This document shows, in pieces, positions 9,043 through 19,677 of a DNA stretch of 45,701 nucleotides (position 1 is its first letter; each line of letters starts with the position of its first letter). Source of the stretch: a virus; IMG/VR virus record IMGVR_UViG_3300044625_002374, positions 1 to 45,701 of that record; one strand, written 5' to 3'. The position numbers and the translations under genes are program-made. The notes beneath the pieces are model-generated. The model ran no database searches. It saw only the letters and a program-made list of their open reading frames with translations, and had not been told where the DNA came from.

Positions 9043-10878
9043 ATGGCAAAGACAGCGTTAAAACAGTTTAGAAACAGAAGTTATCTTGCAAAAGATTTCG
9101 ATTCTTTGCGAGCAAATTTGCTTCAATACGCCCGCCTCTATTATCCTGACAAGATACAAGATTTTTCTGAGTCTTCATTGGGAGGAATGTTTTTAGACAT
9201 GGCTGCCTATACCGGCGATGTCATGTCGTTTTATCTTGATCATCAATACAACGAGTTAGATTCTGACACAGCAATAGAGACCAGCAACATCGAAAGATTG
9301 ATTAGATCAGCTGGTGTTCCTATATCTGGTGCTGCACCAGCGACTGTTGATGTAACTTTTTTTATAGAAGTTCCGGCCGCGGCTGTTGATGGGAAATATG
9401 TACCTTTATCTTCTTCTCTTCCTGTTGTCAAAGCAAATTCAATTTTTACTTCTACTTCAGGAATAAATTTTTCGTTATTAGCAGATGTAGACTTTGCTAG
9501 CAAAACCTCAGATGGAAGCTATGTCGCGGAGATAAAAGTAGGAAAAATATCCCAATCTGGAAATCCAGTAACATTTACCATGGCTATTGATGGCAAATGC
9601 ATTTCTGGTTATGAAACATCAGAAACGTTTGGACTAGGATCTTTCGTAGCTTTTAAATCTATAACTCTTTCTCAAAACAACATTACGGACATACTTTCAG
9701 TTAGCGATAGCTTGGGGAACTCATACTATGAAGTTAGTACTTTATCAGATGATGTCGTGTATAAAAACGTATTAAACACGGCGCACGATTCAAATGATAT
9801 TTCTGAAGCTTTGAAAGTAGTCCCAGCTCCTTATAGATTCGTTACAGTTGTCGATTTAGCCTCTAGATCAACAACAATGATACTTGGTGGTGGAGACGAT
9901 AACAATATAGATGATGATGCAGTCCCAGATCCTTCTGAGTTTGCTATATCATTCCCATATTCAAAAACATTTTCAAGAACTTCTATTAATCCATTGAAGA
10001 TGTTAAACACTAGAACATTAGGTGTGTATTCCCCAAACACACAACTGTCCGTAACTTATCGTTACGGCGGCGGACTAAACCACAACGTTCCGGCAAGGTC
10101 TATAACTAATATAAATCAGGTTTCTCTTGAGTTTCCTTTGAATCCAAGATTAGAAATAATCAATTCGGTAAGAGGAAGTATGGGAGTAATCAACAAATCG
10201 CAAGCTGCGGGTGGAGAAGATGCTCCAACGATTGATGAACTTAAGTCTTTAATTCCTTCGTCTCGCAACGCGCAGGAAAGAATCGTAACAAAAGAAGATT
10301 TACTCGCAAGAATATACTCTTTGCCTGCAAACTTTGGACGTGTCTTTAGAGCTGCAGTGAGAGCAAATAAAAATAATCCACTGTCAACTCAACTACACAT
10401 TATTTGCAGAACCCCTGATTCAAGATTGATCCCAGCCCCAGATACTCTCAAGGAAAACATAAGAAAATATTTGAATCCTTATCGATTGATTACAGACGCT
10501 ATCGATATTTTGGATGCATCTGTAGTCAATTTATCTTTTCAATTTGATATTGTGATTGATCCTGCTTTAAATCAGCAAACTGTTCTTCAAACAATTTTGA
10601 GTAAGTTAATTGAACAGTTTAATACTACAAAATTTTCAATTGATCAACCGATCGTCCTATCAGATATTCAAAATCTAATTTTTAACACTCCAGGAGTTCT
10701 ATCAATTATCAATATTGAATTCAAAAACTTGAATGGAGAAACGAACGGAAGAACGTATAGCAACTTCAATTATGATGTGAAGAGCAATCTTAGAAAAGGA
10801 ATGTTATACCCACCAGAAGGCGGGATATTTGAATTTAAATATCCAGAGTTTGATATCATAGGAAGGACAGCTTTGTAA
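9043..10878 (+). CDS. 6: Baseplate wedge protein, gp6/gpJ-like
   Basis: This 611-residue protein looks like the gp6/gpJ wedge component that forms the ring around the hub. The N-terminus is diagnostic: DFDSLRANLLQYARLYYPD, then FSESSLGGMFLDMAAYTGDV and SFYLDHQYNEL, which matches the conserved start of gp6-like proteins of T4-like phages. The C-terminal region contains the Baseplate_J-type pattern: SRNAQERIVTKEDLLARIYS near residue 410, followed by a repeated alpha/beta domain (IDILDASVVNLSFQFDIVID). It begins eight bases after gp25, in the order expected in this module. Confidence in the family is high. Confidence 0.88.
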   Translation: MAKTALKQFRNRSYLAKDFDSLRANLLQYARLYYPDKIQDFSESSLGGMFLDMAAYTGDVMSFYLDHQYNELDSDTAIETSNIERLIRSAGVPISGAAPATVDVTFFIEVPAAAVDGKYVPLSSSLPVVKANSIFTSTSGINFSLLADVDFASKTSDGSYVAEIKVGKISQSGNPVTFTMAIDGKCISGYETSETFGLGSFVAFKSITLSQNNITDILSVSDSLGNSYYEVSTLSDDVVYKNVLNTAHDSNDISEALKVVPAPYRFVTVVDLASRSTTMILGGGDDNNIDDDAVPDPSEFAISFPYSKTFSRTSINPLKMLNTRTLGVYSPNTQLSVTYRYGGGLNHNVPARSITNINQVSLEFPLNPRLEIINSVRGSMGVINKSQAAGGEDAPTIDELKSLIPSSRNAQERIVTKEDLLARIYSLPANFGRVFRAAVRANKNNPLSTQLHIICRTPDSRLIPAPDTLKENIRKYLNPYRLITDAIDILDASVVNLSFQFDIVIDPALNQQTVLQTILSKLIEQFNTTKFSIDQPIVLSDIQNLIFNTPGVLSIINIEFKNLNGETNGRTYSNFNYDVKSNLRKGMLYPPEGGIFEFKYPEFDIIGRTAL

Positions 10879-10879
10879 C

Positions 10880-12421
10880 ATGTACAAGGTTTTAGAAGCC
10901 GATAAAGACGCGTATATAACTAATCGATTCATCAAAATCGCTAGTTCGGGTTCATTTAGAACTGGATCGAACGTTGGTGCAGCTGGATCATTGGACCTTT
11001 TCAAACTATTTGGAACTACATTCTCTTCAAATGATGTTGCTAACTTGGAGTTAAGCAGGTTATTGGTACATTTTAACCTACAACCCCTTAAAGACTTAAT
11101 CTCCGCTGGAAAAATCAACGTTAATAGCAACAGTTTTAATTGCTATCTTAAATTATTTGATGTGTACGGTGGACAAACAACACCTTCAAATTTTGATATT
11201 TCTTTATATCCTCTTTCTAAATCATTTGACGAAGGAAGCGGAAGAGACGTTGTTTATTATTCTGATTATGATGCTTGCAACTTTGTATCAGCATCTATCA
11301 ACAATCCCTGGATATCTTTAGGCGCAAACAGCGGAGGTTCTGCAGAGACAATTTGCGATTATATTACTTCTTCTGCTCTAATAGCTGGAACCAATCTAAA
11401 AGTTAATCAACATTTTAATACAGGCGAAGAAGATTTGAATGTTAATGTAACAACAATAGTTTCTGCAACGTTAGCTGGTATATTACCTGATAATGGATAC
11501 AGAATTTCATTCAATCCTTCTCAAGAAAGTGATCAATATTCATATTTTGTAAAAAGGTTTGCAAGCAAGTCAGCTTATAATGAAGCAAAACGCCCAAGAT
11601 TAATCGTAAAATATAACGATTCTATTCAAGACGACTCGCAAAATCTAAGATTCGATGCTCAATCAAGCATTTTTATTAGAAATTATCTTTTTGATGAACC
11701 TTCAAATATTTTAAGCGGATCTTCTTTATCACAAGTAACGGGATCAAATTGTTTACTATTGAAGCTGACAACAACTTTGTCAAACGGTTCAGGAACTTAC
11801 AATATTTTCTTTACCGGGTCGCAACATTATGATGGGTTGAATTATACGACAGGATTATATTCCGCATCATTTATAATCCCTCAATCAAACGTCTTGCTAA
11901 AAAATGAGTTAATGAAATCTGGGTCGGTGGTCTTTACCCCGATATGGGCTTCTTTAGATAATACAGTAGGATACTTGACAGGAAGCAAACTCACAGTCTA
12001 TCCGCCCCAAATTTCTAGCAAAACAATAGATTTTAAAAATTACGTCGTTACAACATCTGGATTACAGGAACTGCATAGATCAGATGAAAATGTATTTGTT
12101 CGTTTAAACATATTCGACCATACTTCTCCATTAATAAAGCTGGTAAAAAAACCCATAGAATTGGCTTCGTTAGTTTTACGTAAAGCGTATTATCAGATTA
12201 GAGATGTTTCTACAAATGAAATTATAATACCGTTTGATGAAACATATTCTTCCACAAGAATAAGCAGCGACTCAGATGGAATGTATTTTAATTTGGATAT
12301 TTCAAACTTAACGAAAGAAAGAAGCTATACGATTGATATAATGTTAGTCATGGGTGGCACTAAAAAGGTTTTTAAATCGGTTTCTAATGTATTTAAAGTG
12401 AGCGATACCCAGGTTAACTAA
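10880..12421 (+). CDS. Baseplate/tail protein with DNRLRE-like domain
   Basis: This 513-residue protein starts one base after gp6. Its first ~135 residues follow the DNRLRE/CBM96 layout: DKDAYITNRFI, then RTGSNVG, then a strand ending SRLLVHFNLQPL, then YLKLFDVYGG and SKSFDEGSG. In other proteins this beta-sandwich occurs on cell-surface and fibre proteins. The remainder is beta-rich with many Ser, Thr and Asn residues and no motif I recognise. Position between gp6 and the gp7-like giant suggests a wedge component occupying the gp7/gp8 place, perhaps forming the outer baseplate. The domain call is moderate and the structural role is from context. Confidence 0.6.
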   Translation: MYKVLEADKDAYITNRFIKIASSGSFRTGSNVGAAGSLDLFKLFGTTFSSNDVANLELSRLLVHFNLQPLKDLISAGKINVNSNSFNCYLKLFDVYGGQTTPSNFDISLYPLSKSFDEGSGRDVVYYSDYDACNFVSASINNPWISLGANSGGSAETICDYITSSALIAGTNLKVNQHFNTGEEDLNVNVTTIVSATLAGILPDNGYRISFNPSQESDQYSYFVKRFASKSAYNEAKRPRLIVKYNDSIQDDSQNLRFDAQSSIFIRNYLFDEPSNILSGSSLSQVTGSNCLLLKLTTTLSNGSGTYNIFFTGSQHYDGLNYTTGLYSASFIIPQSNVLLKNELMKSGSVVFTPIWASLDNTVGYLTGSKLTVYPPQISSKTIDFKNYVVTTSGLQELHRSDENVFVRLNIFDHTSPLIKLVKKPIELASLVLRKAYYQIRDVSTNEIIIPFDETYSSTRISSDSDGMYFNLDISNLTKERSYTIDIMLVMGGTKKVFKSVSNVFKVSDTQVN

Positions 12422-12423
12422 AG

Positions 12424-15400
12424 ATGGCAAGTTATAAGGCGTCCCAGTACATTCCGTCTTTTTTAAGAGCGGCAAATCAAGGTGGAAGATCCATCTCATT
12501 AACGTTTGCAGAAATTTCTGGTTCAAATTTTCAAAATGAAAATTCATTCGCATACGATCCAGATGGCGTTGGATTAAAATCAACTCAACAGCTTAATGTT
12601 GATTGGTCGAAATTTGAGAATCACACGTTCTTCATGTCAGCAGAAGCTAAAGTCAACCTGGCGTTTGAACAGATCATCAACGGATATCCATTCGACGGAA
12701 CAAGAAAAGAAATCGAAGATTTCTTTACAAGTCTAACTGGGTTCGATAAATGGTTGTTCGATAGATTCCCAAAGTATCACGGCCAGCTCCATTTCTCCGG
12801 AACACAAACATCTGAAACTTCCCCAGCATTTGGAACATATATCATCGCAAAAGATATTCCTGGTTCCTTATTTCCTTCCTTAAGCCCAAACGCTACAGCT
12901 GATTCTTCCATTTTAACCCCTAAAAATGGAAAATCATTGAGCATAGAAATGCAATTAAAAATTCCTGAAATTGCAACTAATGGAACACAGATCGTTATTC
13001 AGAAAATTAATCCTAATGACAACCATGGGTTTTCTATAAGGCTTAACCCGACCGTTTCAACTTCTAAAGTTCAAGCACAGTTTGACGTATTCTCTGGGTC
13101 TTTTAATATGTCTGTTTCTAAGGACATAGATAAAGGGAAATTTAATCATTTATGTTTTACGCTTGATAGAGATTCAAAGTTTCATAATCTTAAATTTTAT
13201 AACAATGAATCCTTAGAAGCACAAACATCAAGTAAGGTTCAAATAGGCGATTTAAACATAGATTATGCAGATCTTTTAATAGGAAGCGGATCACAATATT
13301 CAGTTAATGGTTCTACAATTACGCCTTTGCAGACGTTATCAGGAAGTATGGATGAATTGAGGATTTTTCATTCGATTCGATCGATCGGACAACAATCTTC
13401 ATATGCAAAAAAATCAATTTATGCTTCTTCTGATTTAAAGCTCTATTATAAATTTAATGAACCACCACCTCCATTATCTCCAATCACTAATGATGTAATA
13501 AATGCAATAGTTCTTGATAGCTCTGGCAACTCGTTGCATTCTTATATAACGAATTTTACAGGCAGTTTAAGAGAAAATGCAGCATTGGATGTTACAAGTA
13601 ATTTAACTTATGAAAGAGACAGTTTGTCTCCTATTTTGTTTCCTTCGCAAACAGATGTCATAAACTTAAACGTAGAGTTATTGACTAGCGGATCAAGTTA
13701 TGACGAAGTTAATCCAAACTTAATAACCAGATTAATTCCTAGACATTATCTACTAGAGGGAGCAGCAGACGAAGGTTTCAGCGAAGCAGAAGAAAATAAT
13801 GGTTCGCAGTATGGTGGTACTGGCATACCAGGCCAAGGCGAATTAAACAATGTTCAAGTAATGTTATCGCTTCTATACATTTGGGCAAAATTTTTTGATG
13901 AAATCAAATTATTTTTGGACGTGTTCAATACCCTAAAGACAGTCGATTACGACTTGAATAAAAGTATTCCGAACAATTTGCTATCTGATCTAGCAAAACA
14001 TTATGGGTTTTTCTTACCTCCCCTTTTTACTTCTTCTAATTTAGAGCAGTATGTATTGGCAGAAAACATAGATCCTTTAATAAAAGGAAATGAAAGTTTA
14101 TCTCTTCGATCTGTTCAACATGAACTGTTAAGAAGAGTGTTAATAAATCTTCCTACGGTAATTCGTTCAAAGGGAACCCAACATAGCATAAAAGCTTTTT
14201 TGAGGTCTTTAGGCATAGAACCAGATGCAAGCATGAGGTTCAGAGAATATGGCGGACCTACATACCGACAATTAAAAAATGCTAGAGAATCTAAATCAGA
14301 TGTAACTGCAATTGTTAATTTTTCTACATCATCATTAGTCATTTCTCCTTTCTTATCTGCTTCAAGAACAGAAGTTGGATTTCCACAGCCTGAAGGAGTT
14401 TTTGTTAATAAAAAGACATATGATCCTCATGGCATATCAAATTCAGAAAATGATGGATTGTTTACTTCAGGTTCTTGGACGTTTGAGTCAAGTTACAAAT
14501 ATAACCCGACTACCTCTACGATTACTTCGACTACACAAAGCTTAGCCAGGTTATGTGTTACGGGTTCAGGAATTCAAAATCCCGGCCTTGTTGCAAATCT
14601 AGTCGGATATTATGATGAAAAAGCTACCAAAGTTACTCTGTTTTTAAGACCGGGAAACGATTCTCTTGCACCAGTACTAAGCATGTCTTTGGGATTGCCA
14701 AAGAATGCAATATTCGGAGGAGACATTTGGAACGTATCATTCGGGTGTGATAGAAATGATGCAATTGGGTCCACCGTCTCATCATCATACTTCTTAAGGG
14801 CCGGTGTTCAAAATGAAGGTAACGTCGATTATATTACAACAACTTCAAGTTATTTTTATGAGTTGACAGGTTCATCTTCATCTGCTCTTAATTCAAACGT
14901 ACTAAGAAGACTTGATAAAACACATAACACTAACGTATCAGGAACGTTTATAACTTTAGGATCAAACCAAATTATACCTGTAGGAACAACTTCTGCATAT
15001 AGGTTCTTAAATAACTCTACGTCCGTTCAAGATTCAGCCGCTCGAACGACTACATTCGATGGTAGAGCATTAAAATTAAGATTCTGGTCTAAAGCGTTGT
15101 CTGAAACTGAGTGGATTGAACATATTCGAAATTATCAATCCTTAGGAGTATCTGATCCGACAAAAAACTATAACTACGAAGCTGTAGCGACGGGGTCTTT
15201 CGAAAAATTAAGATTAGATTCTTTAACAAAACAAGAAATAAAATTAGCTTCTACCGATGGAAGCATCACGTTTTTAGATTTTAGTGAAAATGGAATGCAT
15301 TTAATCGGTAGAGGGTTCCCGACTGACCATAATTGCATATTGCCAGAAATCATACGCTATTCTCACTTATCTCCTTATTTTGATGAAGCAATAACAAATG

Positions 15401-15906
15401 AAAAAATTCGTGTAAGAAGTTACCAAAGCGAAGACTTGATAAATCAAAATCAATGGGCATCAAAAACGCCAGTTTACGAAATTGTAAGATCAGAATCGCC
15501 ACAAGACGACGTAAGATTTTCAATAGATTTCTCATTGGTAGATGCGTTAAACAAAGACATAATCAACATGTTTTCTACTTTTGATTCTATTGAAAACTTC
15601 ATTGGAAGACCGGAACTGGCATTCTCTCCAGATTATCCTGATCTAGAAAAGTTGAGAAACGTCTATTTCAATAGGTTAAAGAGTAAGTTAAATTTTAAGG
15701 CATTCTTAGAATTTTATAGCTGGTTTGATAATTCAATCAGTACATTCATCGAACAACTATTGCCAAGAAAAACAGTTTTCAAAGGATCAAACTTTGTTAT
15801 TGAATCTCATATGTTAGAAAGACACAAGCATGAATATTATTTCACACAAATGTATTTGAGCCAGGACAGAAAACGACAAGATCCAATATTTGATGTTAAA
15901 TTGTGA
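12424..15906 (+). CDS. Giant baseplate wedge protein with LamG-like domains, gp7-like
   Basis: This 1160-residue protein probably makes an outer wedge arm. Residues about 167-345 form a LamG/concanavalin-like beta-sandwich: KSLSIEMQLKIPE, FNHLCFTLDRDSK and GSMDELRIFHSIRS, then LKLYYKFNEP. A second, weaker LamG-like segment ends near residue 890 with LKLRFWSKALSETEW. Between them, residues 565-610 have the phage tail signature LLRRVLINLPTVIRSKGTQ, followed by SIKAFLRSLGIEPDASMRFREYGG read in two parts. The C-terminal region (LLPRKTVFKGSNFVIESH) also looks like wedge proteins of T4-like phages. LamG folds bind glycans, so this wedge may also touch the host surface. Confidence 0.65.
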   Translation: MASYKASQYIPSFLRAANQGGRSISLTFAEISGSNFQNENSFAYDPDGVGLKSTQQLNVDWSKFENHTFFMSAEAKVNLAFEQIINGYPFDGTRKEIEDFFTSLTGFDKWLFDRFPKYHGQLHFSGTQTSETSPAFGTYIIAKDIPGSLFPSLSPNATADSSILTPKNGKSLSIEMQLKIPEIATNGTQIVIQKINPNDNHGFSIRLNPTVSTSKVQAQFDVFSGSFNMSVSKDIDKGKFNHLCFTLDRDSKFHNLKFYNNESLEAQTSSKVQIGDLNIDYADLLIGSGSQYSVNGSTITPLQTLSGSMDELRIFHSIRSIGQQSSYAKKSIYASSDLKLYYKFNEPPPPLSPITNDVINAIVLDSSGNSLHSYITNFTGSLRENAALDVTSNLTYERDSLSPILFPSQTDVINLNVELLTSGSSYDEVNPNLITRLIPRHYLLEGAADEGFSEAEENNGSQYGGTGIPGQGELNNVQVMLSLLYIWAKFFDEIKLFLDVFNTLKTVDYDLNKSIPNNLLSDLAKHYGFFLPPLFTSSNLEQYVLAENIDPLIKGNESLSLRSVQHELLRRVLINLPTVIRSKGTQHSIKAFLRSLGIEPDASMRFREYGGPTYRQLKNARESKSDVTAIVNFSTSSLVISPFLSASRTEVGFPQPEGVFVNKKTYDPHGISNSENDGLFTSGSWTFESSYKYNPTTSTITSTTQSLARLCVTGSGIQNPGLVANLVGYYDEKATKVTLFLRPGNDSLAPVLSMSLGLPKNAIFGGDIWNVSFGCDRNDAIGSTVSSSYFLRAGVQNEGNVDYITTTSSYFYELTGSSSSALNSNVLRRLDKTHNTNVSGTFITLGSNQIIPVGTTSAYRFLNNSTSVQDSAARTTTFDGRALKLRFWSKALSETEWIEHIRNYQSLGVSDPTKNYNYEAVATGSFEKLRLDSLTKQEIKLASTDGSITFLDFSENGMHLIGRGFPTDHNCILPEIIRYSHLSPYFDEAITNEKIRVRSYQSEDLINQNQWASKTPVYEIVRSESPQDDVRFSIDFSLVDALNKDIINMFSTFDSIENFIGRPELAFSPDYPDLEKLRNVYFNRLKSKLNFKAFLEFYSWFDNSISTFIEQLLPRKTVFKGSNFVIESHMLERHKHEYYFTQMYLSQDRKRQDPIFDVKL

Positions 15907-15931
15907 ACATGAATTCTCATAGAAAAATACA

Positions 15932-16834
15932 ATGAACAACGTATTTAACAGAGCATCTCAGCTATTAACCCCTAAAAAAAATGAAGTATTCTTTTATGGT
16001 TTTTTACCTAAAGTTAGTAAAGAATATTTTGACGATGGCCCAGGTGCAGATAAAGATGAAAAGGTAAAGCCCAGTAACGTTGATCAATACACGTTTACTG
16101 GATCAATTAATACGTCCTTAATTGATGGATTTCGTCAAGGCGTAGAGTTAACAAGAATAAAACATTTCTTTGCAGGAAACTCGCCAAGAATTCATGCAGG
16201 AGAACCTGGTCATGTTCTAAAAAAGAATTTTTACGGCGCTGATAAAAACTTCTTAAAGCAAAACTATTATCAAGAGTTAGATTATTACGATCCAGTTGAG
16301 TATCTTCTATCTCATGAATCTGTTACTTATCCAATTATCACTCATGATAGTGATGAAACTGAAAACTACAATTTCAATGGTGTAATCGAACCGTTTACGA
16401 TTCGTGCTGTCGCGGCATTGTTTAGCATAGACGTTCCATTTGAAGCTCACTCAATAAAAGGTCTCATGATGGATGGGAATACAGATATTATGATGTCAAC
16501 AAGCAGAATTTTAACAGTTGACAATAAAAATACAAAAGATAAAATCCCGCCGTGGATGGATCTCATTGACATGATGGGAACTGTGAAAAAGATTCCAACG
16601 ATGATGTTCTTCAATGATGATAAAACGTACCTAGATCCTTTTAATGATATCTCAACCAAGATACAATTATCAACAAATTTGTCAATTGATATGAATAGCG
16701 CTGTTTTAAAAATGAGCCCATCAACGGAAGAATATGTTTCCGAAGGAAAAATATCAGCAACTTGCGGATGGACTTATGATGACGCATGGTCTAAAGGCAC
16801 TGATTCAATAGCGTTCGGAGGCTTCGCTCACTGA
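15932..16834 (+). CDS. Tail/baseplate protein of unknown family
   Basis: This 300-residue protein has no family I recognise. It lacks membrane segments and cysteine clusters apart from one Cys near the end (ATCGW). The body is mixed, with aromatic-rich stretches (FFYGFLPKVSKEYFDDG, YYQELDYYDPVEYLLSH) and Met-rich stretches (GLMMDGNTDIMMSTSR). Its final A is the first base of the next ATG, linking it to the adhesin-like gene that follows. Placement inside the baseplate and tail-fibre run makes a virion role likely, perhaps as a connector between wedge and fibres. Confidence 0.65.
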   Translation: MNNVFNRASQLLTPKKNEVFFYGFLPKVSKEYFDDGPGADKDEKVKPSNVDQYTFTGSINTSLIDGFRQGVELTRIKHFFAGNSPRIHAGEPGHVLKKNFYGADKNFLKQNYYQELDYYDPVEYLLSHESVTYPIITHDSDETENYNFNGVIEPFTIRAVAALFSIDVPFEAHSIKGLMMDGNTDIMMSTSRILTVDNKNTKDKIPPWMDLIDMMGTVKKIPTMMFFNDDKTYLDPFNDISTKIQLSTNLSIDMNSAVLKMSPSTEEYVSEGKISATCGWTYDDAWSKGTDSIAFGGFAH

Positions 16835-19677
16835 TGCCTACACCAAAATCTTTACGAGCTGCGCCTGATAGAACGTTTGAAAACTATATTCTTACGTTGA
16901 CAGTAGATCAACAAACGGGATTAACAAAAGTTCCACAAGCAAAATTTTCTCAAGTTTCAGGAAACGCAGGAAAGTCAGGGTTGTCAGGCGGATTAAGTGG
17001 TGATACCCCTATTGGATTTGAGTTTCTTTTTGATGGAATTCGCTATTCTAGCTTTAACGTTTCAGTAGACGGGTGGTTGGTTTTAGTAGATCCTACAACG
17101 ACATTTTCTGTTAGTGACGTGCTAGACGGCGGTTTACCATACGAAAATGGATCAATTAAATCATCTTTTTTGGCCAATCATTCATTCTTTGCCGTATGGT
17201 GGGATAATTTAACAAACACTAGTGATGATTCAACGTTAGGAACAGATTTATATAATCGTGGATTATCGCCAGTTAATCCTAGAATCAATCCACGAAAGTT
17301 TGCAATCCAATATTGCAATGATACTTGCCCAGAAGGCAGAAGGCTAATCGTAAGATGGCACTCTATTAACTCTGGTACAACAAATACCAGATTAGAATTT
17401 GAAGCTGTTTTATACGAAAATGGGAAAATTGAATTTAAATATTCTCCAAAAAATCAATTAAGCGTCGGGTCCGTTCCTGCTGGGCAAGGAGCCACAATAG
17501 GCATTTTTATGCCGAACGGAACATGGCGATTTAGAGATTTTTCTTATGAATTAGATTATCAACAGAACCAGAGATCAAAATATAAATTTGGAGGCACTGT
17601 TTCTGGATCTTATGTTGATACAACAACGATTTATACAGTCCCATATTCAGTCAATTTAACAACTGAAGATTATTGGCCGGGACAGGCTAGGTCCGGCGCA
17701 ATTTTTACTTTTCAACCTCCTCTCAACAGAAGAAAAGTTTTGCCGCGACAAACTCTTAGAGAAAGAGATTCAAGGCTAACACTTCCTACAGTTGCAAGAA
17801 CAGGAGATTCTAGATCAGGAAATTCCAGCATCATATTTGATGATAAAAAATCGATAGTTTACAGATCTTCAGGACTTGTCGTGAATTATCCTTCAACGTT
17901 GCCAAGATTCTATGCCCCCGAAACTTTTGGGGTAACAGAAAATCAAGATCTATTTTCAGGAGAGTTTGTAGTAACCGGTGGCATATCAAAATCTAACGTA
18001 CAGGATTATCTAGAAGACAATAAAAAAAGCTATATTTCTCCATTCACGGAAAATAAGCTATTTGAAAATGACCCAGGATCTGATACAGATCAATTTTTTA
18101 CAGTTGGATCTAGCATTCAAGATGTAGGAGAAGGATTTAATCAGTCTCTTAAATCAAAAACGCAGATCAGATTATCTTTCAGAGTTGATCATAAAACAAC
18201 AATGTTTGGTGCTTCTTCGAGTGTATACTATTTTAATTCAAGAACGTCAAGATGGCAATACCCAACATCATCATTTGCTGGTGGACAATTTGATATTGCA
18301 GACCCATATGGAGATGCCCTTAATCTTATAGAGGTTGATAGAGGATTTAACGCATTCGGATTTAATTTAGCTTCAGGATCTAGCAATAGATTAGTAGCGC
18401 CGTATAGCACTGATGCAAGCATTGGAAGCGGATGGAATAGGCAAAATGAAACTCAAGCTATAATAAAGAGATATGATAAAAGTCTTCAAATAGACCAGCG
18501 ATATTCTGCTACGCAAGATGAATCTTTTACGATACCAATTCAACAACCTTTTTTATTGGAAAAAGCAGTCATTGAATTACCACTAGAGGCTGGACCTGGA
18601 TGGTTCAACGATAAAACAAAATGTTTTATACCAATTACGATTGATTCCCCGAACCCACCAGGAGAAGACTCAAGAGCTTTTGACGTAGGAGGACCAGGGT
18701 TAACTGTTGCTCTATACAATCAAGTATCCATAGGTCCTAATAAAACAAAAAGAGACTTAGTTTTATCTGGAACAATTACTCATCAATTAGATGACGTCGC
18801 AGAAATTTCATATTCAAATTCCCCTGATGTTTCAGGCGTAAACTGGCCTACAGACAGTGGAGGATACGCTTGGCAAATTGTTCCTCAAGGTTTTCGAGCT
18901 TATGCAACTCCTTCAGCAATAGTCAATGGCACATTTGATGGGTCAAAATACTCTTTTACAGGATCTATCGCTTTAAAATGCCAAGCGCAGATATCAAATG
19001 GCGTTTTATCAAGAGATGCATTTTATATAACGCAAGCGTATACTGACACAGGGGGAGGATCTTCTCCAAGTGATGCAGTTAATGCTTTGGAATTATTGTT
19101 TAGTTCTTCAACATGGCCAATTGCAGATCGTGGCACTGGGTTTGAAGATTTTGGTACTAGCCCTGGATTTAGAGTTAGATCAATTGTTTCTGTAAATAAT
19201 TTTGGTAGAGGGTGCTCTGGATTTGAACCTTCAGGAAGATCTATACTTGGAAAAGAATACTCCACTACACAAGGAATCTCAACAAGATTTTATGATAATC
19301 CTTTCTATCTTTATCAAGGACAAAGTACTTTACAAAATTTGAAAAATATAGCTAACGGTGTACCTGATGCGGTGTTTTATGCGTCATCATTAATTTCAAG
19401 ACAAAAATCTTTTGCATCTCCTTATCTTGTTTTGCCTGGAGATAGATTAGTACTTTCAGTTTCAAAATCCAGACCTGTCTTTTTTTCAACTGAAATATCA
19501 AGGCCTTATACTTCTGGATCGATTCAACATGATATTAAGCTGACAACAGGAAGCATTAACATCACATTATACGGAAGTTTAGTATCTAACGGACGAGAGT
19601 TCCATGATACTTTAAATCAGTCTTTAGCGTCTGACGCAGTTCATGAAGTTGTTATTGGAGAAACGAAGACATGGTAG
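16834..19677 (+). CDS. Large tail adhesin-like protein with nidogen-like N-terminus
   Basis: This 947-residue protein opens with a domain (about residues 45-240) that has the NIDO-type layout: IGFEFLFDGIRYSSFNVSVD, then GWLVLVD, an aromatic HSFFAVWWDN, RRLIVRWHSI, LEFEAVLYENGKIEFKYSP and ATIGIFMPNG. Bacterial and eukaryotic adhesion proteins carry similar beta-sandwich segments. The rest is a long Ser/Gly/Pro-rich beta region. It overlaps the next gene by seven bases in a different frame. A virion surface role is inferred from the domain and the neighbours; the family of the C-terminal two-thirds is unknown. Confidence 0.6.
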   Translation: MPTPKSLRAAPDRTFENYILTLTVDQQTGLTKVPQAKFSQVSGNAGKSGLSGGLSGDTPIGFEFLFDGIRYSSFNVSVDGWLVLVDPTTTFSVSDVLDGGLPYENGSIKSSFLANHSFFAVWWDNLTNTSDDSTLGTDLYNRGLSPVNPRINPRKFAIQYCNDTCPEGRRLIVRWHSINSGTTNTRLEFEAVLYENGKIEFKYSPKNQLSVGSVPAGQGATIGIFMPNGTWRFRDFSYELDYQQNQRSKYKFGGTVSGSYVDTTTIYTVPYSVNLTTEDYWPGQARSGAIFTFQPPLNRRKVLPRQTLRERDSRLTLPTVARTGDSRSGNSSIIFDDKKSIVYRSSGLVVNYPSTLPRFYAPETFGVTENQDLFSGEFVVTGGISKSNVQDYLEDNKKSYISPFTENKLFENDPGSDTDQFFTVGSSIQDVGEGFNQSLKSKTQIRLSFRVDHKTTMFGASSSVYYFNSRTSRWQYPTSSFAGGQFDIADPYGDALNLIEVDRGFNAFGFNLASGSSNRLVAPYSTDASIGSGWNRQNETQAIIKRYDKSLQIDQRYSATQDESFTIPIQQPFLLEKAVIELPLEAGPGWFNDKTKCFIPITIDSPNPPGEDSRAFDVGGPGLTVALYNQVSIGPNKTKRDLVLSGTITHQLDDVAEISYSNSPDVSGVNWPTDSGGYAWQIVPQGFRAYATPSAIVNGTFDGSKYSFTGSIALKCQAQISNGVLSRDAFYITQAYTDTGGGSSPSDAVNALELLFSSSTWPIADRGTGFEDFGTSPGFRVRSIVSVNNFGRGCSGFEPSGRSILGKEYSTTQGISTRFYDNPFYLYQGQSTLQNLKNIANGVPDAVFYASSLISRQKSFASPYLVLPGDRLVLSVSKSRPVFFSTEISRPYTSGSIQHDIKLTTGSINITLYGSLVSNGREFHDTLNQSLASDAVHEVVIGETKTW

